Under the pieces are notes generated by a model, which saw only the letters and a list, made by a program, of their open reading frames with translations, was not told the origin of the DNA and made no database searches. Shown piece by piece: positions 1 through 5,862 of a DNA stretch of 6,633 nt. This stretch comes from a bacterium Ga0077546 (GTDB taxonomy: Bacteria; Cyanobacteriota; Vampirovibrionia; Obscuribacterales; Obscuribacteraceae), in assembly GCA_001464165.1 (NCBI GenBank), contig LNEX01000225.1, positions 1-6,633 of the forward strand, written 5' to 3'. Positions within the stretch are counted from its first letter, which is position 1; each line of letters starts with the position of its first letter. Made by a program: the position numbers and the translations under genes.

Positions 1-1892
1 CGTGAGTTCAACTGGTCTTCTTCGTCAAACTTCTCTTCTTCTCTTTGTTTCTTCGCTTTATCGAGAAGTTCATCGAATTTTGCAGCACTACCAGCGGTAT
101 CAGTAGCCTTTTTATCTGGATCAAGTTCAATTCTAGTTACACTTGACGTGTCAAGTTTATCGCCAGGTAATATTACTTGATCTACTTTGACCGTAGGTGC
201 GTTCTTATCAACTTCAAATCGTTGAGCCGCTGCCAAAGGCGCAGATAAAGCACCGTCTATCTTCTGCGCAAATGATTCAGGTCGCCCGATATCAGTTTTC
301 ACTGCAGCTTCCGGTTTGGCACCAATTGCTCCGTCAGTCTTAACAACTTCTCTAACGCCAGGTAAAGCAGCATCAGCGGTCGGTAGCTTAACAGCCAGAT
401 TAAGCGCGCTATCAGAACGTGCCACATCTAGACCCTTGAAATCAGCCTTCACCTCCACTTTCCCAACGTCAACGGTAGTTGACTTTAGTGCATCAGCAGC
501 AACTTTCAACGCACTATCAGGCAATTTCAAATCTTGCGGGCTGACCACCTTGCTATCGGCAGGGCGAGTAACCTCTGCATTCAATCCAAGCGCTTTTGCC
601 ATGTCCGAAAGCGCTGAAGTCGGCGTGCGTATAGCGGCATCTGTAACACCGCCCTTTTCTTTAAGTATCGCAGCAGAATCGGCAGCCAGCTTGCCGCCAG
701 GCAGCTCTGCACCAGGCAAGGCAACTTTGTCGCCGATTTTTATTCCCTCACCGAGCTTTAGACCCTCACCGAGCTTGGCCACAAGGGCTGGGTCAATCGC
801 CTTACCAGCAATGGCATCAGCAACCTTTTGAGCCTCTCCCGGTTTTAGCCCTTCTCCAGCTTTGAGACCTTCACCTGGTTTCACTTCAACCGGCTTTAAA
901 TCACCAGGCCTCAAGATGTCACCCGGCTTAATGCCAGCAGCGACCATATCACTGAATTTCATGGGATTTCCGTCTGGCCCTCTGAGAGGATTGCCGGATG
1001 GATCGAGGCCTCGCCCGGGAACTAACTCGCCCGTTTTAACCTCTTGAGCTTTGCCGTCAGGCAACTTTACTTCAACAGGCCTCATGCCTGGATCTACTGG
1101 CTTCGCGCCAAAATCTAACGGCTTGCCGCCGAGATCGGCAGACTTAACACCAAGATCAACGGGCTTGGCGCCAGAGTCAACTGGCTTGTCAGCTTGATTT
1201 GGCTGCTGCGGCCGTTGAACTTCATTCAAGCCTTTGATAATCTCAGCTTGGCGCTCCGGCGGAAGCTGCTGAAACGGCTTACTCTCAGTAACCAGCTGCT
1301 GCACACTCTTGCCGTCAATAGTGGGCATAACCGAACGTGGCTCTATCCCCGGATTCTGACCTTTGTTGTCGGGCCCCGGCAGTCTTACTTCGGCAACTGT
1401 AGTAGATGGCACAGCCGGAATGCCCTTATTTTCGGAACCTGGCTTGGAATCTTGATTTCCTGGATTGACCCCAGAAGGTTGGCCCTTAGTGTCTGCGACA
1501 GGAGTGGGGACGGCAGCTTTGTCCGCTTGAGCCCGCAATTGAGCAAGTGCTGCAGCCTGTGCCGTCTGCACTTGATCTCCCTGACCAGCAAGAACAGCGC
1601 GATTTTGCTCGACTCTTAACTCGCGCTCGCTTCGCAGTGGAGTCGTTCCATCAGGAGTAGCCGCACTATCGGCATCTCTTCTGCTGTGACGCCCTGGTGT
1701 CTCTTCAGGCTTAACTACTGCAGGATCTGCTTCTCTTCGGCGTCCACCAATTTCTTCAGGCTTAACTACCGCAGGATCTGCTTCTCTTCGACGTCCACCA
1801 ATTTCTTCAGGCTTAACTACTGCAGGATCTGCTTCTCTTCGACGTCCACCAATTTGCTTCTCTTCGGCGTCCACCAATTTCTTCAGGCTTAA
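1..1892 (-). CDS. Long low-complexity repeat protein, continuation in the shifted frame (partial, runs off left edge)
   Basis: Reading the minus strand from 1892 down to position 3 gives 630 codons without a stop. The frame has no ATG until 1328 (TTG and GTG codons occur at 1877 and 1874) and is closed upstream by TAG at 1893-1895. It begins inside the same 51-bp repeats as the neighbouring frame, carries three and a half more GGRRREADPAVVKPEEI units, and continues in the same biased composition, so it is the 3' part of the gene starting at 2733. In order it holds an Ala/Gln-rich, possibly helical segment (1610-1500), a Pro/Gly/Asn linker, a more ordered stretch around QQLVTESKPFQQLPPERQAE (1302-1243), 7-residue KPVDxG-type repeats (1190-1065), 6-residue KxGEGL-type repeats (881-831 and 776-723), an Ala/Leu/Val/Asp-rich section and a charged KKQREEEKFDEED stretch at the left edge. 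No known domain is recognised. It is a fragment of a broken gene or a real gene with a sequencing error. Confidence 0.7.
723..881 (-). repeat. Two clusters of 6-residue protein repeats (KxGEGL type)
   Basis: At 881-831 the minus-strand frame encodes KPGEGL, KAGEGL and KPGEA. At 776-723 it encodes KLGEGL, KLGEGI and KIGDKV. The intervening 54 nt encode a non-repetitive Ala-rich stretch. This is protein-level periodicity of 18 bp within the same long gene. Confidence 0.8.
1065..1190 (-). repeat. Degenerate 7-residue protein repeats (KPVDxG type)
   Basis: Six consecutive 21-bp segments read on the minus strand encode DKPVDSG, AKPVDLG, VKSADLG, GKPLDFG, AKPVDPG and MRPVEVK. The DNA is well diverged while the protein pattern is kept, which supports this as the true coding frame. 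Confidence 0.85.
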
Positions 1893-2033
1893 CTACTGCA
1901 GGATCTGCTTCTCTTCGACGTCCACCAATTTCTTCAGGCTTAACTACTGCAGGATCTGCTTCTCTTCGGCGTCCACCAATTTCTTCAGGCTTAACTACTG
2001 CAGGATCTGCTTCTCTTCGACGTCCACCTGTCT
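1703..2033 (-). repeat. 51-bp in-frame tandem repeat array (17-aa unit), one unit truncated
   Basis: Units lie at 1703-1753, 1754-1804, 1805-1855, a 25-bp partial unit at 1856-1880, then 1881-1931, 1932-1982 and 1983 to about 2028, where the sequence diverges. Each full unit encodes GGRRREADPAVVKPEEI. Copies are nearly identical. The only differences I see are a third-base change in an Arg codon (CGC or CGT) and one Ala codon change (GCA or GCG), both silent. The partial unit lacks 26 bp, which is not a multiple of three, and so breaks the reading frame. A diverged copy lies at about 2188-2238. Confidence 0.93.
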
Positions 2034-2733
2034 CTAGAGTGCCATCAACGACTCTGCCGTCTCTTGCCACACGACCGCTGCTCTCGTCAGGCCTACCGCT
2101 AGGAGTCTCTGCGTCTCTTCGGCGTCCACCTGTCTCTAGCGTGCCGTCAACAACTTTGCCATCTCTTCCCACACGACCACCTGTTTCATCAGGCTTAACT
2201 ACTGCAGGATCTACTTCCCTTCGCCGTACACCCGGAGTATCCTCCGCCCGAGCGACAGGCTCTGCATCTCGATTGTTACGAGTAGCTCTAGCATCTGGAG
2301 CCTGAAGTGTGGGAACTCCAGTCTCGCTGCGAGTAACCGGATAAATTCGACGATTCTCACCTTCAGTTTGAGCAAAATATTCTTGACCTTGCTTTGTATA
2401 TAGTCTGCCATTTACGGTCTGGCCATCAGGAGTGACCATACTTTCTTGCTGACGAACTCTGACCGGCCCACCGTGACTAGCGTCATCCTCAACTTTGCGA
2501 GCGGCGACATTGGCAGTACCAGGAGCGGGTAGTTTGTCTATACCAGCAGCGTCGCGAAACTTCTCGGGCAGAGTCGTGCCGCCCTCAAGATTGCCTTCCG
2601 GCTTTCTCTCTGGAACCCCAGCACCAGCGTCTTTCATCAGCCCAACAGGTGTTTGACCAGTGTCGGGAGCTGGTTTGACAGGTTGAGTGTCTAAATTACT
2701 TGCAGCATCTGCAGACGCGTTGTTATTGGCCAT
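1813..2733 (-). CDS. Long low-complexity repeat protein, N-terminal part (frame broken at about 1855)
   Basis: Function is not recognised. The ATG at 2733 opens a 306-codon frame encoding a hydrophilic, probably disordered protein with no signal peptide or membrane segment. Residues 1-97 are Ala/Pro/Asp/Gly-rich. Residues about 98-134 are the only segment that looks foldable, with Tyr, Phe and Ile (NGRLYTKQGQEYF, then RRIYPV). Residues 167-293 are tandem repeats: two copies of a GRVxRDGxVVDGTLETGG segment, then 17-residue units reading GGRRREADPAVVKPEEI. After residue 293 a 25-bp partial repeat unit shifts the frame, giving the unrelated tail NWWTSKRSRSCSS and a TAA stop at 1813. The original frame resumes in the open frame 1-1892, so this is the 5' part of one gene of at least 900 codons. 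The Shine-Dalgarno is poor (GAAGAG about 12 nt upstream), but a strong promoter lies at 2801-2829. The gene is divergent from the LysM gene. Confidence 0.75.
   Translation of the reverse strand: MANNNASADAASNLDTQPVKPAPDTGQTPVGLMKDAGAGVPERKPEGNLEGGTTLPEKFRDAAGIDKLPAPGTANVAARKVEDDASHGGPVRVRQQESMVTPDGQTVNGRLYTKQGQEYFAQTEGENRRIYPVTRSETGVPTLQAPDARATRNNRDAEPVARAEDTPGVRRREVDPAVVKPDETGGRVGRDGKVVDGTLETGGRRRDAETPSGRPDESSGRVARDGRVVDGTLETGGRRREADPAVVKPEEIGGRRREADPAVVKPEEIGGRRREADPAVVKPEEIGGRRREANWWTSKRSRSCSS
2012..2194 (-). repeat. 102-bp-spaced duplication (two 51-bp units) upstream of the array
   Basis: The segments 2012-2092 and 2114-2194 align along their length with an offset of exactly 102 bp, twice the 51-bp unit. 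Both encode a GRVxRDGxVVDGTLETGGRRR-type segment. They are more diverged than the array copies at 1703-2033, so they look like an older higher-order duplication in the same gene. Confidence 0.85.
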
Positions 2734-2800
2734 ATTAAGGAAGCTCTTCGATTAGTAAGTTTGAGCATCCGGCTGACAGAAAAAATCTGGCGGAAACTCA

Positions 2801-2829
2801 AATATAATTGTACAGACCGCGGATGTCAA
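2801..2829 (-). promoter_or_regulatory. Sigma-70-type promoter for the repeat-protein gene
   Basis: On the minus strand there is a perfect -35 hexamer TTGACA (2829-2824), a 17-bp spacer, and a -10 hexamer TATATT (2806-2801) with five of six consensus bases. It points at the ATG at 2733, and the predicted start of transcription is near 2794, giving a leader of about 60 nt. Seen directly in sequence; activity is inferred. Confidence 0.72.
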
Positions 2830-2994
2830 GACGCAGCGTTAGCCAGCAGGGTCTTCATACGCCACACCGCGACACCGAAGGGGTGGGTCTTGCGCTCACC
2901 GATTTAATATTGGCATCTGTCGAAAATTTGGCCAACCCGAATAGATATTGTCACCAAGCGAGAACCCAGAATTTCGCTGACAACTTCTTTCAGT

Positions 2995-2999
2995 AGGGA
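2995..2999 (+). promoter_or_regulatory. Ribosome binding site of the LysM gene
   Basis: AGGGA lies 7 nt before the ATG at 3007 and supports that start. Confidence 0.6.
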
Positions 3000-3006
3000 A
3001 ACGCAG

Positions 3007-4143
3007 ATGCAGAACCAAGCCAGAACAAAAACTCTCAAATCTAGTGGAAGAATCAAGCATGCCGTTAAAGCTGGTGAGAGTTTGGCAAGCATTGCGCTAA
3101 AGGAATATGGCGATGCGCGCTTTGCTCGTCTGATTTTAACAATAAATAGAGGGGAAGTAGCCAACCGCTGCGACGGCTTCAACAACTATGCCTTTATTTT
3201 CCCTTCGCAAGTCCTACTCTTACCTACTGCCGAAGAAGCACAAATTTATCAACGCCAGTTTTTCACAGAAACATCACGAGCGAAATTTGACCTAGCCCAC
3301 TATGCCAGACCAGCAATGCCATCAGATAGCATTCCTGAGGTCGTACTCAGCAACTTCTCAATATCAAACAACGAAGTTGAGCAGCACTTCGAACTTGAAT
3401 CAACCGCCAATAGACTGAGAGCCCAAGCCAAATTAGAACAGGCACAAGCAGCCAGAGCCAGAGAAGAGCAATTAAAAGCCGCAAAAGACAGAGCTGAAAG
3501 AGTTAAAGCTGAATATGTTAAGGCCGAAGAAACTCGCCTAGCTGCCGAACAAGAAAGACAAAATACATGGCAAGCGGCGGCGAAATTAGCATCACAAAGA
3601 CCACACCTGCACCTAGTAGCAGAAAATTCCGCAAGCAATGCTCAATATAGTGCCCACCCTACATCGAATACTGCAAGTTCTCCGTCTACCATCGACATGA
3701 CACCACCAGCAGTTCAGCCCAAAACAGCTAGCATTAGAGACAAGCAAAACCGCGCAGAAGTCGCTGATGACCACGAACTATTCTTTTCACAAGGCACCCT
3801 CGAAATTACTTCACTATCGCACTATTGCCGTCTAATGAAATTCGAAGCAATGGAGCCACAGGCTTCTCTTATGATCAAACTTCAGGTCTTTGACCAAAAC
3901 AGATGGCAAACTATTGCCTCATATGTGGTGCAAAAGGAAGCCACTCAAAGACTGGCTCACTACTCAGATGGCAGTTTCGACTTTGTTAATCTCGAACTAC
4001 CAAGAGCAGTGGTAAAAGAGCTATCAGTGAGCGACTTCAACCGCAACTGGAAGAATTACACCAAAGTCTATTTCAATCACAAAGAGAAAGTGCTTCTAGA
4101 GCAACTGACAGGCCCAGCCAATGTGATGCTGCACGCAGTTTAA
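3007..4143 (+). CDS. LysM-like domain protein with long charged helix and unknown C-terminal region
   Basis: A 378-residue protein. Residues about 17-74 look like a LysM module, the small fold that commonly binds peptidoglycan or chitin-type glycans: HAVKAGESLASIALKEYGD, a helix with LILTINRGE, and a closing FPSQVLLLPT strand. Residues about 120-195 are Ala/Glu/Lys/Arg/Gln-rich and likely form a long helix or coiled coil. Residues about 205-245 are a Ser/Thr/Pro/Asn linker. Residues 255-378 look folded, with alternating hydrophobic strands and aromatic residues (LEITSLSHYCRLMKFE, FDQNRWQTIASYVVQ, FDFVNLELPRAVVKEL), but match no family I recognise. There is no signal peptide or membrane segment, which is odd for a wall-binding protein, so it may be cytoplasmic, exported by another route, or use LysM for other contacts. 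The start is supported by AGGGA 7 nt upstream. It stands alone, divergent from the repeat gene and convergent with the GT9 gene 24 bp downstream. Confidence 0.85.
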   Translation: MQNQARTKTLKSSGRIKHAVKAGESLASIALKEYGDARFARLILTINRGEVANRCDGFNNYAFIFPSQVLLLPTAEEAQIYQRQFFTETSRAKFDLAHYARPAMPSDSIPEVVLSNFSISNNEVEQHFELESTANRLRAQAKLEQAQAARAREEQLKAAKDRAERVKAEYVKAEETRLAAEQERQNTWQAAAKLASQRPHLHLVAENSASNAQYSAHPTSNTASSPSTIDMTPPAVQPKTASIRDKQNRAEVADDHELFFSQGTLEITSLSHYCRLMKFEAMEPQASLMIKLQVFDQNRWQTIASYVVQKEATQRLAHYSDGSFDFVNLELPRAVVKELSVSDFNRNWKNYTKVYFNHKEKVLLEQLTGPANVMLHAV

Positions 4144-4167
4144 ATTAGGAAGGCGGACGCTGCATCT

Positions 4168-5310
4168 TTATGTCTCTTCAACTTCCGCCGGCCGTTGCGA
4201 CCTCATAAACTCTTCCATTTCGCGCATAACCTCAGGCTCAAAAAAAACTCCTGGTGGCGAATCAGAGCGGTCTTGTTGACTAGAACTCGGTGCATCAGAA
4301 CCAATTGCCTGCCTCACTTTTTCTAGCACTTCAGGCAACATGATTTTGCCCATGCATTCCCCAGGCTGACCCGGTCCGGTCAGCTGACAATATTTTGCAC
4401 CAATACACTGACAAGCCTGATTCTGATCAAGGATCTGATCGAAGTTACCGTAAGGCCCACTGCGAGCGGGAAAAGTAGGCCCGTATAAACCGATAACAGG
4501 AGTGCCAACGGCTACAGCAATATGGGCCGGGCCAGTATCACCTGATACCACAACATCACAACATTTCAAAATAGCAGCAGTCTCGTCCAACTGCAGCTGC
4601 CCGCACAAATTGATGCAGCGAGAACCTGCTTCCATATTGATGCGTTGAGCCAGCTCAAAATCTTCAGGACCACCAATCAAAACAGGTATATGCTTATACT
4701 CGTCGAGTATATATCTAGCAAGATAAACCCATCCATCAAATATCCATCCCCGATGAGGACGCAGGTTTCCGACTCCAGGTACTAAGCCAATCAGTGGACC
4801 ATAAGGCAGGTTATGAGCTGCCACCAACTCCGGAACCAATTTTTCGGCGATGGCATCAGGATAAAGCGTGGGAAAAAGGCGAGCAGGAGTTTCAGGCGAA
4901 ATAGCCCGAATAGTTTCCAAAAAGTTGCCAACTGCATGTTGTTGAGAAGGCGTGTTGCTGTCACTCTTGTCATAATGAAGAGTTCTGATTTTGGTGAAAC
5001 TGGTAAGAAATTCGCCGCGAAACGAATTAGAGAGATCAATAAATAGGTCAGGCTTCATAGCCAACAACTGCTTGCGCAGTTCAAAGAAGCCCAGTTCTTT
5101 ATGAAAGTCGACAAATTCATCAATGGATGGACAGAGTCCAAGTAAAAGCGGTCGCAAGGATGCGTGAGACCAACATGTTATTTTTGCGCCAGGATAATTT
5201 AGCCTTAAAGTAGCAGCAACAGGCGTAGCTAAGACAGCATCTCCGATAGCTGCTGGATGAAAGATCACTATATTGGCGAAAGATTGAGCGCTCGAATCCA
5301 TACTCTCCAC
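4168..5310 (-). CDS. Glycosyltransferase family 9 (heptosyltransferase-like)
   Basis: A 380-residue protein of the GT9 family, which transfers heptose or related sugars from nucleotide donors, typically at the inner face of the membrane onto lipopolysaccharide core or similar glycans. The N-terminal Rossmann domain begins IVIFHPAAIGDAVLATPV (residues 14-31), the family's glycine/aspartate loop near the N-terminus. The C-terminal donor domain has LVPGVGN at 176-182, LIGGPED at 211-217 and the hallmark SGDTGPAHIAVAVGTPVIGL (256-275) followed by YGPT. Four cysteines (300, 302, 308, 319) precede MGKI, a Cys-rich segment seen in several GT9 members. Residues after about 340 form a Ser/Pro/Glu-rich tail not needed for the fold. 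The start is either GTG at 5310 or ATG at 5301; GGAG lies only 3 nt before the ATG and AAAGG only 2 nt before the GTG, so neither is decisive. The exact acceptor cannot be told, and no other lipopolysaccharide genes are in view. Confidence 0.93.
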   Translation of the reverse strand: MESMDSSAQSFANIVIFHPAAIGDAVLATPVAATLRLNYPGAKITCWSHASLRPLLLGLCPSIDEFVDFHKELGFFELRKQLLAMKPDLFIDLSNSFRGEFLTSFTKIRTLHYDKSDSNTPSQQHAVGNFLETIRAISPETPARLFPTLYPDAIAEKLVPELVAAHNLPYGPLIGLVPGVGNLRPHRGWIFDGWVYLARYILDEYKHIPVLIGGPEDFELAQRINMEAGSRCINLCGQLQLDETAAILKCCDVVVSGDTGPAHIAVAVGTPVIGLYGPTFPARSGPYGNFDQILDQNQACQCIGAKYCQLTGPGQPGECMGKIMLPEVLEKVRQAIGSDAPSSSQQDRSDSPPGVFFEPEVMREMEEFMRSQRPAEVEET

Positions 5311-5369
5311 GGCCTTTATTGGCTACTGTTCACTGGACTTATTTCAAATATGACTTATTATTATCAGTG

Positions 5370-5687
5370 ATGAATCAAGATTATTATTACGTTTTAGGTT
5401 GGGAACAGCCCTCGGGCAAAGTAGCGATACTTTGTCGTTCTAGAGGCAATAACCCTGGGCCGGCATATTGCTGGACAAAGCGCGAAGCCATTCAGTTGCG
5501 CACGCGACTTGCTAACGATAGACGCGGAGAGCAAAATCCATCTGCTCGTCGCATCATTCGTCAGCTACTAGTATATAGATATCTCGTGCATCATCCACTA
5601 CTGTGGAGACAAGGAGATCTTTGGGTCTACGCAGATCCAAGTGAACTTGAACCAGTAGAAGCAAGTGTGGCGACTCACGGTTATTAA
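5370..5687 (+). CDS. Small Trp/Tyr/Arg-rich protein of unknown function
   Basis: I do not recognise this protein. The ATG at 5370 gives 105 residues; the frame is also open upstream to a TTG at 5319 (122 residues). I prefer 5370 because the TTG would leave only 8 bp to the divergent GT9 gene, with no room for promoters, although no clear ribosome binding site precedes either start. The sequence starts MNQDYYYVLGWEQPSGKVAI and continues with an RSRGNN turn, a basic helix-like stretch (TKREAIQLRTRLANDRR), then RIIRQLLVYRYLVHHPLLWR and a final LWVYADPSE. It is compact, soluble, positively charged in the middle and has no membrane segment or signal peptide. The aromatic-rich, strand-like ends around a central helix suggest a small folded domain, perhaps nucleic-acid binding, but that is a guess. 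Possible, weak -10 sequence TATTAT at 5356-5361. Confidence 0.6.
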   Translation: MNQDYYYVLGWEQPSGKVAILCRSRGNNPGPAYCWTKREAIQLRTRLANDRRGEQNPSARRIIRQLLVYRYLVHHPLLWRQGDLWVYADPSELEPVEASVATHGY

Positions 5688-5862
5688 AGCCCTTCCTGAC
5701 AACAATCAGCTCCTAAAGCAGGTTTAAGAAAAACTTTGCTATCTTTAACTCACCCTTAACCATAGACCTGCTAAAACGCAAGTATCAAGTTCAAAAGACT
5801 ATATATAGAATCGAAGACGAAGACGTTTAGCAAACTGAAGAACCGTAGCAAAGAAGAATTAG
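5688..5862 (+). other. Intergenic leader region before the phosphate permease
   Basis: Apart from the PHO-box-like array, this stretch holds a 7-bp inverted repeat (AGCAGGT at 5717-5723, ACCTGCT at 5766-5772) that brackets the array, and an A/T palindrome CTATATATAG at 5799-5808 that contains the alternative -10. I see no convincing terminator for the small upstream gene and no RNA gene. Confidence 0.5.
5723..5762 (+). promoter_or_regulatory. PHO-box-like direct repeat array upstream of the phosphate permease
   Basis: Four 8-bp segments lie at helical spacing: TTTAAGAA (5723), CTTTGCTA (5734), TTTAACTC (5744) and CTTAACCA (5755), with steps of 11, 10 and 11 bp. The last matches the cyanobacterial PHO-box half-site pattern YTTAAYYW fully, the third matches seven of eight positions, and the first two match six of eight. 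PHO boxes bind the phosphate-starvation regulator of the PhoB/SphR type. The location, 100 bp before a PiT permease, fits. A possible -10 (TAAAAC, 5772-5777) follows at about 10 bp, and TATATA at 5802-5807 is an alternative. Confidence 0.5.

Larger units (their letters stand above)
2734..3006. other. Divergent intergenic region between repeat gene and LysM gene
   Basis: These 273 bp separate two divergent genes. The half next to the repeat gene carries its promoter at 2801-2829. I see no convincing -35/-10 pair for the plus-strand LysM gene. TTGGCA at 2910-2915 is a fair -35 but has no -10 at a proper distance. No tRNA, small RNA or terminator-like hairpin is apparent, and the short open frames here lack credible coding character. 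Confidence 0.6.

Noticed and set aside
316..831. Plus-strand open frame of 171 codons
   Set aside because: It lies opposite the long minus-strand frame, and its Ser/Thr/Pro/Ala-rich translation is what the complement of that Ala/Gly/Asp/Lys-rich coding sequence gives. Protein repeats are conserved on the minus strand, not here.
862..1619. Plus-strand open frames at 862-1047 and 1194-1619
   Set aside because: Shadows of the minus-strand repeat gene; no ribosome binding site or domain, and the minus frame is continuous through both.
1703..2033. CRISPR array
   Set aside because: The direct repeats are contiguous 51-bp coding units without unique spacers.
1686..2305. Plus-strand open frames over the tandem repeats and minus-strand frame at 1385-1591
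   Set aside because: Repeated motifs arise only because the underlying DNA repeats. The minus frame agrees with the flanking coding sequence, these do not.
3300..3638. Minus-strand open frame of 112 codons, Ser/Cys/Ala-rich
   Set aside because: It is antisense to the Ala/Glu/Lys-rich helix of the LysM protein, a typical composition artefact.
4144..4190. Possible bidirectional terminator between the convergent LysM and GT9 genes
   Set aside because: Only a 6-bp arm pair (GGCGGA at 4152, TCCGCC at 4184) with a 26-nt loop and no U-run; it also reaches into the GT9 coding end.
5310..5369. Promoters for the divergent GT9 and small-protein genes
   Set aside because: A/T-rich TATTAT and CATATT sequences are present, but no -35 at a proper distance has more than a few matching bases, so I did not call them as promoters.
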